From Tetraselmis striata (lineage: Eukaryota > Chlorophyta > Chlorodendrophyceae > Chlorodendrales > Chlorodendraceae): 64,000 bases of DNA. Both the position numbers and the translations under genes were made by a program. The first letter of the stretch is position 1; the number at the start of each line of letters is the position of its first letter. The DNA is taken from NCBI GenBank assembly GCA_006384855.1, contig VCJN01003583.1, positions 1-64,000 on the forward strand, given 5' to 3'. The notes beneath the pieces were generated by a model. It had not been told where the DNA came from. It was given only the letters and a program-made list of their open reading frames with translations, and did not search any database. This document shows, one piece after another, positions 42,991 to 54,904 of the stretch.

Positions 42991-43571
42991 CAACCAGACG
43001 AGACCGCCGCTGACCATGCGCAGGCAGACGGCACCGCCGCTGAGCGGGTGCAGGCAGTCGAGACCGCCGCCGACCAGGCGCAGGCAGACGGCACCGCCGC
43101 TGACCAGGCGATTGACGACGGCATGCATGCAGGCAAGTGATGGGATTGACATGTTGTTTTGATTGCACTAGTGATGATGCTGACTATCCATCGAGCGAGG
43201 CCATCGAAGTGAGCAGTGAAGACGAGCTGGACACGATGGAAGCGGGGCCAGCAGCTAGCCCCAGCAATGCTGCGCAGCAGACGTCAGCGCGGCTGTCGGG
43301 CCGGGCGAGACCCGCTGAGCAGGAAGGCCAGTGTACGATGGCACTAACTTCCAGGAGTGCCACAAGGCGAGCATGGCAATTGATGAAAGTGCTCAGGAAT
43401 TACACCATCAGCACCGGCTGTATGATGCAGTTCTTCAAAATGGTCGACAACAGCGAGTACCAAGCAGCATGCAAGCTGAGCATGTTCAAGCCTCTTCGCA
43501 TGCCGCGTGCTGTATACAAGCGTCTGAGCACTGACATGCGGATGCCCCTGCCTATTCTCAAAGCCCCTCTC
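42991..43571 (+). CDS. Gene fragment trapped between Gypsy and Copia
   Basis: A plus-strand coding-like stretch starts at the Gypsy edge with an Ala/Asp/Gln repeat (TAADQAQADGTAADQA), about 15 codons per unit, three units. A possible short intron follows, then an acidic segment (SSEAIEVSSEDELDTME) and a helical part (RRAWQLMKVLRNYTI). It is cut at 43571 by the Copia LTR. Both ends are missing. No family recognised. Confidence 0.4.
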
Positions 43572-44066
43572 TGTTGAAAGACGGGCGTGAGGGAATAGAA
43601 CGACTGTCGGTCTGTTACAGCGGGTCGCGCCCTGCCTTTATACTCGCGCACGCCCTGGTGCGCGCGCCAGCCATTAGCGCATCCGCCACCTTGCGCCATC
43701 GCGCGCTGACTTTATTCTCCAGCACTTAACGCATATGTGTGAGCCTGAGTACTGGCATTAACTATGTCCGTACAATACAATATCCGCTGCGGCATCGGCC
43801 GATATCCTGCAGTATATTCTAGTACTGCATGGCGCCCACCATTGATACTCAGCAGTACCGGAATCTTGATTGTACTCGCACGGGCGTCCTCGTACTCGTA
43901 GATGTACAGCCGCTCCGCGATGTACGTCTACTGCCGGAGATGTACTCGCGTCCTCGTACTCGTATCCGTACGATCGCTCCGCCGTGTGCAGATACTGCTA
44001 AGAGTGTGCAGGCGTCAAGGCTCCAAACAGCCGGTCAAACGCCTGCAAGACTGGTATCAAACAACA
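43572..44066 (-). repeat. Copia 1 3' LTR
   Basis: 495 bp, homologous throughout to the 491-bp LTRs at 54414 and 60520, with visible point differences. Confidence 0.88.
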
Positions 44067-47000
44067 CCCACTCGCCATGCAGGCATCACGCGCCCAACAT
44101 CCGCATGGTGAACTCCGCGTGCTTCAGCCTTCCCAGAGCCTTGGTGAGTGCATCCGCAACCATCTGTGCAGTCGGGCAGTACTCAATTGCCACCTCGCCG
44201 CTGAGCACCTTATCCCGTGTGAAGTGGTACTTGATGGCGATGTGCTTGCTGCGACCAAGGGTCATGGGGCTGCGCGTCAACGCAATGCAGCTCTGGTTGT
44301 CCTTGAAGACCACTGTGGCCTCGGACTGAGCACAACACAGCTTGCGCAGTAGCTCGCGCAAGAACAGCGCCTCGCACACAGAGCACAACACAGCACAGAG
44401 CGCCACGGCCTCCGCCGTTGACAGCGCCACAGTGGCATGCAGCTGCGACTTCCAATGCACTGCAGCTCCACAAAGCATGAAGACGAAGCCAGCGGTGGAG
44501 CGTCGCGACACCACGTCTCCGGCCCAGTCGGCGTCGCAGTACCCGTGCAGTAGGCCGTCAGCCTTGCCCCCACTGAAGGTCAGCCCCAGGGTTTTGGTAC
44601 CCTTCAGGTATCGCAGGACTCGCTTGGCGGCCTGACAGTGGCGCTCTTCAGGCTTGGCCATCGCCCTGCACAACTTGCTCCCAGCTTCGGCAATGTCGGG
44701 GCGGGTAGCCACCATCGCGTACAGCAGGCTGCCCACAAGGGCCTGATATGGCACCTCAGCAGCCAACGGCTTGTTGCTACCGGGGATATCGGCACCAACC
44801 TCCGCTGGGGTGCTCACAGCGTAAGCGTCAGCAAGGTCGAGCTTGTGCAGCATGTCATCAATGTACTTGGCCTGATGCACCTTCAGCGTCGCATTATCCC
44901 AGTCTCGCTCCACCGCCAGACCTAGCGCCCAGGCACAGACGCCCAAGTCCTTGATGTCAAAGCGGGCGCCTAATGCCGTCTTGAAATCCGCGGCTCATAC
45001 TGCGTTCTTGAAGGCAAAGATCATGTCGTCCACGTAAACCACCAGGATGCAGATCAACTGCCCACCCTGCCAGTAGACGTACGCGCCAGGATCGGACTTG
45101 AGCTGCTAAAACCCGTAGCACACCAAGAACTTACGTAAGGTGCTGTGCCAATTTCGGGGTGATTGCTTCAGCCCGTACATGCTTTTCAACAAGCGCAAGA
45201 CCATGGGCCGCCCTCTTGCATCGTACTGCTCATAGCCAGGCGGCGGCCTCATGTAGATCTCCTCCTCCACTGGAGCATGCGGAAACGCCGTGTCGACATC
45301 AACCTGATGGATAATGCAACTGTATTGTACTGCAATCGCAAACAGCACTCGGATAGTGGTGAACTCCAGGGTCGGTGCAAAAGTCTCTGCATAGTCGATG
45401 CTATGTCGTTGACGGCAGCCTTGGACAACCAGTCGGGCCTTGAAGCTCGCGATACTGCCATCAGCGTTGTATTTGACCTTGAATACCCATTTTGCTGGGA
45501 ATGGCTGTTCGCTCCTCTGGTAACTCGCACACTTCTCACGTGCCCTGCTTCTCCAACGAGTTGAAGTCTGACTCTACGGCTTGCGCCCATTGCTCCTTGA
45601 ACGGTCCGGACAGGGCCTGCTTGAGCGTGATGGGCTCATCGACACCCTGTGTCACTGCCGCGAATGCGGCGGCCATCATAGCTGCAGCGTCGTCCTTGGG
45701 GTTCTCCGGATGCACGACCCACCATTGCCCAGGAGCTCGGCGAGAACGAGCAGGGTAGGGGTCCCTCTCAGCACGAAGGACTATAGATTTCTCTTGCCCG
45801 CCATCGTCGGCTCCCTCGTTCGTCTCCAACTGGGTCAGCTCCAGCGTGGGTCGCTGCGATCCAAGTTCCAGTTCCTCCGCAGTCAGTGGCGCCTCCTCAA
45901 TCTCAAGCTCCTCTTCAACGTCGTCCGTTTCATCCTTGACACGCCGGCGAGCCTCGGTTATCTCTTGCACCCGTGATGCGTCGGACGTGCTGCCAACTCC
46001 GCCGTTATCGAGAAGTGCCTGGTACTGGGGGAACATCTCAAGGCTTGCACCAGCATCGCCCCCACGGCCCCCCTTGCTGCTGAAAGCCGCATCACGCCAA
46101 CCCTCATCGAAAATCACATTCCGACCACGCGGCAAGTAGCCGGGTTCCACACCAAGTAGGTGTGAGATTCCTGCCCATAACCAACGAAGACCCCGCGAAA
46201 GGCCTTGGCGTCAAGCTTCCGCCTATTCCCGGTATCCACGTGCACATACGTGGGACAGCCGAACACCCGCAACCGAGACGTCTGCCAGTGTGACGCCGGT
46301 AGGAAACAGAACCGAAACCCGACTGTAGACATTGTTGCGGATGTGCACCGCGGCACAGAAGGCCAGCGCCCAGAACTCGCGACCCAGGCCAGCATGGAGC
46401 AGCATAGCCACCGTCATCTCGGACAGAGTAAGCCACATACGCTCCTGCAGACCATTCTGCCATTTACAGCATGGCGCAGAAAACTCAGGAACAAGGTGCA
46501 GGTCATCGCAGGCAGATCGAGAATCCGCACTCTGGAAGGCTGAGTCGTTGTCCAATCTTAGGCGAGCTGTACTCTTGTCATATCTGAATCTGGGATACAC
46601 GCGCCTGATAGCGCGGACCACCAACAGCAGAGCCCTATGAGCCTCATCCTTGGACTTCATGAACACCACCCAGCCGTATGCCGAGTAGTATTCAGTCATC
46701 CCAAATACGTAACGGAACCCGCCAATGGACGTCACACCCACTGGCCCCGAGATATCACCTCCAAACTTCTGCAGTGGCCCAGTAGGACGCTTTTACGCAA
46801 TGCGCGACCGCGGCTGTACGTGAGACTTCGCCAACGCGCAACAGTCACAAAACGGCAGTATCTCATCCTTCGCGAGCGTGATCCCCGAGACGCTCTCAAC
46901 AAGCAAACGATCCATGCCTGCAGCATGCAGATGGCCAAAATGTCTGTGCCACAGCAACTTTGACAACTTCCCACAAGCTTGCAGCGCAACAACATCCGCA

Positions 47001-47550
47001 GGGCTGGGCGCATGCCCGCTCCGTAGTATCCTGCTGCGGAAAGCGTAAAGTTGCTCCCCGGAGCGCGCCCGATAGGGACCGTCATGCCACGGCCAGCAGA
47101 ACGCAACCCCATGGAGTCCCCGTTGGCCGTATAATGAAACGAAGCGCCACGCTCCTGCGCCAACCGCTGGCTAAACAACTTGCGGTAGCCGTGCTTTGTC
47201 TTGCCCGCCAAGTCCGGGACCCATGCAAAACCCCACAAAGCACACTGCGTACTTTGCCGCCGTCGGCTCGAACAACCATCCAGACCGTCCCCCGGCCCAC
47301 CACCAGACAGCAAATACCCCCCACCTCAACCGGTGGTGCAAGCTGCTCATACTCCACGAAGCTGTCATAATCAGCCACCATATGCGGATATGCCCCACTG
47401 TCACCCACATGTCCGGGTAGCTCCATCATTCAGCCCCAGCATGCACGCCCCTCGTGCATCGACAACAGCACTCGCAAGAGCAGCCGCATCAACCAAGTAA
47501 GCGGAATCAGACTTGGTTACAACGGGCAGAGCCGCCCATGCCACCAGAGG
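43572..47550 (-). mobile_element. Copia retrotransposon 1, truncated
   Basis: Minus-strand copy of the same family as 54414-61010. It has a 3' LTR (43572-44066), RNase H, RT and integrase regions, and part of gag-pol. It stops within the gag-to-protease part and lacks a 5' LTR. It is clearly more diverged than the other two copies and broken in at least five places, so it is the oldest of the three. Its truncated end is followed by a 371-bp tandem duplication. Confidence 0.9.
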
Positions 47551-48049
47551 CACTACCACTGTGAGAATGAGATGTGACATACGGGTGACGAAGCACTACT
47601 ACTAGCGACTATTATTTATCCGTGAAGGCTGCTGCTGGTGGCGGCATGTCCATCCAGTTACGTGCGAGTACATCCGGGGCGCAAATACCCCCCACCTCAA
47701 CCGGTGGTGCAAGCTGCTCATACTCCACGAAGCTGTCATAATCAGCCACCATATGCGGATATGCCCCACTGTCACCCACATGTCCGGGTAGCTCCATCAT
47801 TCAGCCCCAGCATGCACGCCCCTTGTGCATCGACAACAGCACTCGCAAGAGCAGCCGCATCAACCAAGTAAGCGGAATCAGACTTGGTTACAACGGGCAG
47901 AGCCGCCCATGCCACCAGAGGCACTACCACTGTGAGAATGAGATGTGACATACGGGTGACGAAGCACTACTACTAGCGACTATTATTTATCCGTGAAGGC
48001 TGCTGCTGGTGGCGGCATGTCCATCCAGTTACGTGCGAGTACATCCGGC
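47311..48049. repeat. 371-bp tandem duplication spanning the Copia 1 truncation point
   Basis: 47311-47681 is repeated almost exactly at 47682-48049. Each unit contains about 240 bp of Copia gag/protease region and about 120 bp of non-Copia DNA (from TGTGAGAATGAGATG to GTACATCCGG). The duplication therefore arose after, or together with, the truncation. Confidence 0.93.
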
Positions 48050-48650
48050 GTTATTGCCGGCGGGCGATAAATCCTTTTTGTAATCATTGTGGTAGTCGTA
48101 CTAGCACGGTGACGCGTTACATGGCACTGACGTATAAGGTACGAGGTTGTCCGTGTAGTACCGGGTAGTAAGCGATATATTTATTAAGCCGGTACCGGGT
48201 ATCTAGTACGAACCCGGGCGCAATGACGAATCGTCCTGTGGATAACTACGACTAGTAGTACATGGGAGCGTGAATCGCAGCCGTACGTATTTGGTAACAG
48301 TGGGGAATTTTGTGTACATTATCGCTATTACCGCTGAACGGGCCTGCCAGCCGTCCGATCAAAGGTCATGAGACGGGAGGTTTGGCTGCCATGTTTTGCC
48401 AAAGATTGCTCACGTTACATAAATATTCGCGAGGGGGAGGGGGCAGGCAGCGGTTTGCCGAAGAATGTTTGAATTGCAATATTCGCGACAGCTGCCGTCG
48501 TGGCATGTGGCGGGGGGCGGGGGGGGGGGGGGGGGGGGGGGGGGGCGGGCATGGTCCCACCGCCCCCCCCCCCCCCCCTTCCCTCCCCCCCGCCCCCCCG
48601 TCGCCAGCCGCTCCCGCCGGGGAAGTGAGGGTAGGGGGTAAGGGGGCGGG
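48050..48650. other. Gap with a G-tract/C-tract pair
   Basis: 48050-48470 has no recognised gene. At about 48512-48545 a G tract of about 30 nt is followed, after a short spacer, by long C tracts (48564-48599). These can pair with each other. Confidence 0.5.
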
Positions 48651-48651
48651 G

Positions 48652-48710
48652 GCTACTGCTTGTTCTTGTGCTTGCGTGCCCAGGGGGCGAGAACAAGAAC
48701 AAGCAGTAGC
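48652..48710. repeat. Perfect 18-bp inverted repeat, 23-nt spacer
   Basis: GCTACTGCTTGTTCTTGT at 48652-48669 pairs exactly with 48693-48710. It covers the stop codon region of the minus-strand gene 48653-49263. Confidence 0.9.
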
Positions 48711-49263
48711 TCCGCTTCGACGATCTCGCTGCCTCCGCCTCCGCCTCCGCCTCCGCCTCCGACTCCGACTCCGCCAAGTACTGCCTCCGACTCCGCGACC
48801 GTCAGTTTCTTACCTCGGCGCTTCTTCATTGGCCTCTTCCGCTTCTTGTCATCCGTCAGTGTCTTCACCACCCCGGGAGGCTGTGCCGTCGACGACGCCG
48901 CCATGAGCTTCCTTACCTTGGCGTCGGGACGCCCCCTGTGCCCAGACGCCCACAACAAGCCACAATCGTTTCGCCTATAAGCGGCTGCGGATGCGGCCTC
49001 CTCGGCCACCACGAGTTGCGCCGCTGGCACTGTGGAAGCCTTGGCGTTGAGGTGGGCCTTACGGCGCTCCCGGACGAACCTGCGCGCGGCACAAGTTAGC
49101 CACGAGTGGGTGCGTGCTAATGTGGAGGGTAGAGTGTTTTGTTGCGCGCCCACCTTGTCACGCGTTTCCTCATGTCTTCTCGTCCTCCTCGATGCCGGCG
49201 GCGCGGACACGCGAGACAACAAGGCTCGCCGCCCACTTTTGCCCGGGAGACGAGGTCTGCCAT
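48653..49263 (-). CDS. Small two-exon gene, basic protein of unknown family
   Basis: Exon 1 49263-49154 and exon 2 49079-48653 join in phase to give 179 residues. It starts MADLVSRAKVGGEPCCLACP, then RRRHRGGREDMRKR: a Cys-x2-Cys-like cluster next to a basic patch, suggesting nucleic-acid or metal binding, without a named domain. The middle is Ala-rich (LVVAEEAASAAAYRR), followed by a very basic KKRKRPMKKRRGKK, a likely nuclear localisation signal, then a Gly run. The last 25 residues include the arm of an inverted repeat, so the true end may differ. Splice signals are AAG/GTGGGC and CGCGCAG. Confidence 0.45.
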
Positions 49264-49727
49264 TGCGCTGTGAGCGGTGAAGGGGGGGGGGGCGGCCGAG
49301 GTGGAGAAACTAACACCCAGTCGACGACCGCCTTCCGCAGCAGTCAACGACACAGCGGAGGCGAGGCGCAGCGCGCCACTACTATTCATATGCACGTATT
49401 GTCAAGAGCTAGTCGGTGCGGCATTGTTTCGGCGTAATTTCGCATTGTTTATTGTGGAAGTAGCACGCGTAATGAATACACGGTTTCACCGAGTGAATCC
49501 GGGATAATATATGCGGTAGGGCGAGCGTATATGTGCGCGACGAATGTGCGCGGATATGCGCAGCGGTGTGCGGCGGTGTGCGGCGGTGTGCACCGATGTG
49601 CACGAAGATGTGCACGACATGTAGGGGCGGAGCGTGTGAGTGTCCGCCGCTCCACCCAGCGCCGCAAATCCCCGTGCGTGGGCACCCCCCCCCCATTAAA
49701 CCTGCCGCCATGTCAAACAATGTTAAA

Positions 49728-51374
49728 TTCCCGAGCTCCTCGCTGATAAAGATGCGGCGACGAGGTTGCAAGCCTACCTCGAGCGGTGGCTACAGGATGG
49801 TGGTACCTATGACCCCGTACACCTGGAGCTGTGGAGGCTTCTCGGACAAGACGCCGCGCATGCCTTGCTGAGAAGGTTCCCTAATGACGTCCCGACGCCA
49901 TACCCGGATCTGAACGCTCCCGGGCTGCTAGAGGTGGGTTTGTTGTCGCACATCGCACAAGACCTGGTTGGTTTCAGCGAAGGACGCGGCGGAGCGGAAG
50001 GAAGTACAAACGTCGTCGTTATGAGCATGGTGTTGAGCATGGTGTGTGTGCCCCTGACACCAACCGGGTCATCCTGCCCCCGGAAGACCTAGACGTTGCA
50101 GACCACACGCAAGTGAAGCCGTATGACGGGGAAAAGGAGGGCAAAGTCGACCCGTGGAAGCTGTGACATTGGGCAAGGAGTGCGCTTGAGACCTGGGTCG
50201 GCAGAAAGCAGAGGCAGTTGAAGAGGTGCCCCCCCCCCCCCCCGCCCCCTTCAACCCCTGACTCGTGCGTGTGCCTTGCAGGAAGGCCTTGTTTGCCGCC
50301 TTGCTGGAATTGCGGCGCGCTTTCGTGGTTGGTACCGAGAAGGCCGGCGAGCTAGCACCAGTGTTTTGGTCGTGGCCGGTGATCGCGTTGCTGTTCACCC
50401 CGGCGGATGCCCCCGCTCAGATCACCAACATGGATGGGCAGGCTCCAAATCTGCAGGCCATCCTTGCATGCACGTGCCACTGCCGCCCCACTGAGGTGTA
50501 CCGCGGGCCAGAAGTGAGCTTCACAGATGCCGTGAAGCACATTCGGTACCCGGTGCGCCCCCTCCCCCCCCCACCCACCCACCCAGGCCGGTGGCGGGGG
50601 CGGGGGCGGGGACTGAGTGCCATCCATGTGTTGACATGAAAAGGGCCACGAGCATCACTGCCTCACGGAGAGGACGCCGGCGGAGACAGATCCGGGAGCT
50701 GCCGACTTCATCATGAGCCACAAGAAATTAATGCAGCCCCTGGAGGACTTGGAGCGTGGCATGGGTGTCCCGGAGGAGGACAGGCCCTACATGGAACAAT
50801 ACCATGGGTACATGTTTGGGTCGGACATGACGCACCGCGGGCCCGTGGGCGCCCCAGTTGAGCTGCCCAGCGGTAACCCCTGTCCCAAGTGTCACAGGCG
50901 TGGCAATGTCCGCTTGTACGGGCAGGGGCACCTTCTGGGACTGCCTGGCCGCGGCCGTGCGGACGACCCTACCCAGTACACGCCGCTCCTGGCAGCCTAC
51001 AACGAGGCACTCTACCCACACATCACCCCCCGCAGTGATGCTGCGGAGAAACGCAATCACGAGTTGGCGGCGCAGTATGTGGCCCACTTGGGGATCATGC
51101 TGTGTTACCAAAGCATTTGTACAGTGACGAGGACTACGCCAGCATCCATGCCAGAGCGAAGGAGCTGCGGCTTGTTGTTGAGGCTGCGGCGGGTGGATGG
51201 GCATCCGGCGTCCAATGCACCCCGAATCTCACCAACACGCTACTCTACGCACCGCCAATGCACTCCGCCAGCCCCGCCTCTTTTCGCGCGCGTCTTACGT
51301 TGCATTGTATGTATCTACATACGTACATGTACTGCTCCGAAACCAGCCCAAACTTAATGAGTGCACAAGTGTAA
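49728..51374 (+). CDS. Unrecognised plus-strand multi-exon gene
   Basis: Coding-like exons: about 49728-49933 (DAATRLQAYLERWLQDGG, then YDPVHLELWRLLGQDAAH), about 49979-50166 (KRRRYEHGVEHGV, then VILPPEDLDVADHTQV), about 50281-50551 (KALFAALLELRRAFVVGTEK, then AQITNMDGQAPNLQAILACT) and about 50661 to the 3' end (IMSHKKLMQPLEDLERGMGV, then CPKCHRRGNVRLYGQGHL). The donor at 50552 is followed within a few bases by C runs on the plus strand, the same rule as in minus-strand genes. The last exon shifts frame at a GGGG run near 51090; one more G would continue it as DHAVLPKHLYSDEDYASIHA. A CPKC cluster hints at metal binding. No family recognised. Start and stop uncertain. Confidence 0.4.
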
Positions 51375-51943
51375 ATGGGGGGGAGGGGGGATGTGGCGGC
51401 GGGGGGACACATACCCCGGCGATGCATGACATATATTACAAGCCGTGGCGGGTCGGCGGGCCGACCCGGCGGCGGGGGGGGGGCGGGGGGGGGGGGGTCT
51501 ATTCTACTACACGTGCGACAGTGTCGTTTCGTGGAGCAGTACATGTGCCCGTCCTCATTTATACCGCCCCCTATCTGCGCTGCATGGTCCACCCCTACGA
51601 ATTACTTAGCACAAACCGCCATTACTTAATAGGAACCGAGCACAGCCATGCAGCCATGCTTATATGCCGGCTTTGGCGATCAACTTCTACGCACTTTCCG
51701 TCCCTCAGCCGCCGGACATGGGGGTTAAGCCGCCAGACTCGGCTGTTGATTAGCCAGACTTGGTATCCCGTACCGTGCCCATGGCTTTGCAGCTCTGCCG
51801 CCGGCACACGCCGAGTCCGGCGCCTGCTGCCGCCGAGTTGCGCACGCATGCACGGACGGCCCGGGAGTAGATGATGGAGAGCGAGACATGCCGTCAGTGA
51901 GGTCGGGCGCAATGTTATTGGGTGGGGCAAACGGACGTGTAAC
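51375..51943. other. Gap with G runs
   Basis: G-rich tracts at 51377-51390 and 51474-51497; the rest has no recognised gene. Confidence 0.4.
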
Positions 51944-52355
51944 ACTTGCACTTTGCGCGTACTGCTGGGTTACATGCAGGCGGTGTCACACTATGCAACC
52001 GGAAATGTTGCGTTGCTACTGCAAACGATGCTACGCCTCACTCGGTAGCAACCGCTGCCCCGCCTATCCCACAGCCGCTGCCCCCCCCCCCCCCCCCCCT
52101 CGCGCACCGTCCTGCGACCTCGCATGAATCCCCGCCACCAGCAGCTTGCACTTGCACTTTGCGCGTACTGCTGGGTTACATCCAGGCGGCGTCACACTAT
52201 GCAACCGGAAAGGCTGCGTTGCTACTGCAAACGATGCTACGCCTCACTCGGTAGCAACCGCTGCCCCGCCTATCCCACAGCCGCTGCCCCCCCCCCCCCC
52301 CCCCCCCCGCTCGCGCACCGTCCTGCGACCTCGCATGGATCCCCGCCACCAGCAG
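51944..52355. repeat. Tandem duplication, about 206-bp unit, 2 copies
   Basis: Each unit runs from CTTGCACTTTGCGCGTACTG through a 17-22 nt C run to CCCCGCCACCAGCAGCT. The copies differ at only a few bases and in C-run length, so the duplication is recent. Confidence 0.92.
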
Positions 52356-52559
52356 CTCCCCGGCGTCGACGCCCAAGCCGGCAGCCTTCGCGGAGGACAA
52401 GTGGGCAGAGGCCATGAGAACATCCACCTTGCGGATAGCCCGGACCGTCTAGGAGGACAAGGGCCTCCTCCCCGCCGGAACCACCGCTGCCGCCCGGCAC
52501 TCTCCACAAGTCCAAGCCCACGGCAGTGTGGGCTCGTGCCGGCGTCCACACCGTACACA

Positions 52560-54413
52560 TTACAGCCCGAATGAGCCGCGCGCTGGCACGGCTGTCATCC
52601 GAGTCAGGCCCCGGCGGGGGCGGCGGCGTGGCAAGGTAGAAGTGTTGAGCTCGCGCGACCATGGTGGTGTACTTGGCGTCTTCGCGCTCCGCCAGCAGGT
52701 TTCTCGGCAGCTCCTCCTCGCTCTCCAGCTCCTCGGTGGTGGTGTAGGGGGTGGGTCGGCGTCGGGGACTTGCTTCAACATCTTGTACACAAAGATGGAG
52801 TTGTCTCTTGACGTCTCACCGTCCTCCCCCCCCCCCCCCGGTGAAGCCGGGGCTTGTCGCCGTTCCGAAGCGACGCCGCCTTGTAGGCCAAGAGCCCCCC
52901 AGCGCCACCGCTGGGGGTCCAGCCCGGCAGGACCGCACCCCACACCGCGAGTATGGGTGCATACGAGTGCGAGCCCTGCACCGTACGTCGGACGTCGTCC
53001 AGCAGCTTCTCCAAATGGTGCTTGAAGTCCACCGCGTCCTCCCACGCAGCGGATGCGCTCCCAACCAACCGGATGGGCTTCTCCACGGCGCCGGGGCCAG
53101 CGTCGTCTGGGGCCATGTGCCCCAGTGTGTGTGCGTGGGTCGCTGTGAGTGCGAGTGTGAGTGTCAGTGTGTGTGGGTGTGGGTGGGTGTGGGTGCACGT
53201 GGCTGAGGAGGCAGCAAGAGGGGGGGGACCTTCTTGTTGGGTTCCCGGTAGAGGCGATGCGCCTTCAGGCGGTTGATCTGCTGCGCGAAAAGGAGGTCCC
53301 TCATCATGGTCTCGCAGACATTCTTCGGCAGCACGCGCTTGGCGCCCGCCTTCAAGAAGCCCATGAGGACCTCCATCCGCAGCTCCGCAAGCGGGTGCCC
53401 GAAAGCCAGCATCTGGCACATCATGCGGCACACCGCCGAGTGCAAGTTGGAGACAAGGAGCGACACGAAGCCGTTTCCCTCAGCCAGGCGGGCATGTCCA
53501 CTAGGTATCGAGTCCTCCCCTCCCCGGTGAGTATATATCCGATCATGTCACATACACGCGGGCAACCGCATATATAGCCATACAGCCGGTACACGGGCAG
53601 CCGAGTACTGGTATACCGCGCTATACTAGTATCGATACCGGGCAGCCGAGTATCGGTACGAGTATAGCTAACATTCCATCCTGTCCCATCCATGGACGAT
53701 TGATTCGATTCTCCGGGTGATAAGGAGTTTCGAACCAGTGACCTCCTGGATCGCAGCCAAGGCGCCGAGAAACTACTGAAAGCAATTCAAAAGATCCGAT
53801 CATGTCACATACACGCGGGCAGCCGCATATATAGCCATACAGCCGGAACACGGGCAGCCGAGTACTGGTATACCGCGCTATACTAGTATCGATACCGGGC
53901 AGCCGAGTATCGGTACGAGTATAGCTAACAACGCAGCTCCTTGCAGGCGCTTGTACATGTGCCCAAGCACCGCCAGCTGCGACACCGAACGCATCACCGC
54001 TGGGGACGCGAGCTCCTTCTCGGTCATGATCGCCTTCACCCGGGCCTCCTTGAACAGCGGACCGGCGGTAAGAAGGGAAAACGTTTTCATGTGGTGCCAG
54101 CAGTCCTCCATGACCCAGCCGGACCGCACCGTCACCTTGCCTGACCTTGCAGTCATGAAGGGGAATGCCGTCACGCCCACGCCCACGCCCACGCCCAGGG
54201 GGGGGAGACCTTTCGACTTCTTGGACACCGCAAACGAAGGGCGCAACCCGCGTCCAAAGTTGATGGGTATCAGGACCAAAGCCTGGCGCCGGTGTTCCTG
54301 CTTCATAGCCCGGAATCCAACGTGCCGCAGCACGGTGACGAAGTTCCTCCAGAAGTCCTTTCCCAAGCCCCAAAAAATGAGGTGGCACGGCGCGAGGGGG
54401 AAGAGGTTGACCA
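52560..54413 (-). CDS. Unrecognised host-like gene interrupted by Copia 2; 3' part
   Basis: Coding segments in order on the minus strand: 54413-54207 (PLAPCHLIFWGLGKDFWRNF, then AMKQEHRRQALVLIPINFGR), an intron with a C run after its donor (GTCTCCCCCCCC), about 54156-53937 (GWVMEDCWHHMKTFSLLTAG), about 53502-53230 (SNLHSAVCRMMCQMLAFGHP), about 53106-52820 (DFKHHLEKLLDDVRRTVQ, then APILAVWGAVLPGW) and about 52755-52560 (TTEELESEEELPRNLLAERE). The 5' continuation is at 61167-61011, in the same frame across the Copia target site. The MEDxWHHM and GKDFW patches faintly recall Tnp2-like transposases, but I would not name a family. The 3' end is unresolved. Confidence 0.45.
53537..53930. mobile_element. 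TRIM-like unit: 137-bp direct repeats around a 120-bp core
   Basis: 53537-53673 and 53794-53930 are nearly identical (about two differences). Inside each, the stretch TGTCAC to CTAACA has LTR-like TG...CA ends. The 120-bp core contains, on the minus strand, GGTCACTGGTTCGAAACTCC, which resembles a tRNA T-arm. It lies in a probable intron of the minus-strand gene. It may be a tiny LTR-kin element or a duplicated tRNA-derived repeat. No coding capacity. Confidence 0.5.
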
Positions 54414-54904
54414 TGTTGTTTGATACCAGTCCTGCAGGCGTTTGACCGGCTGTTTGGAGCCTTGACGCCTGCACACTCTCAGCAGTATCTGTAGACGGCG
54501 GAGCGATCGTACGGCCACGAGTACGAGGACGCGAGTACATCTCCGGCAGCAGACGTACATCGCGGAGCGGCTGTACATCTACGTGTACGAGGACGCCCGT
54601 GCGAGCACAATCAAGATTCCGGTACTGCTGAGTATCAATGATGGGCGCCATGCAGTACTAGAATATACTGCAGGATATCGGCCGATGCACCAGCGGATAC
54701 TGTATTGTACGGACATAGATAATGCCAATACTCAGGCTCGCACATATGCATTGAGTACTGGAGAATACAGTCAGCGCGCGATGGCGCAAGGTGGCGGATG
54801 CGCTAATGGGTGGCGCGCGTACCATGGCGTGCGCGAGTATAAAGGCAGGGCGCGACCCGTTGTAAGAGACAGTCGTTCTTTTCCCTCGCGCCCATAATTC
54901 AACA
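54414..54904 (+). repeat. Copia 2 5' LTR
   Basis: 491 bp, TGTTGTTTG to TTCAACA. A GAGTATAAAGGC promoter-like block lies near its 3' end. Confidence 0.95.

Noticed and set aside
53718-53757. Functional tRNA gene
   Set aside because: Only a T-arm-like stretch is present; the stem does not pair well and no D-arm or anticodon arm can be folded around it.
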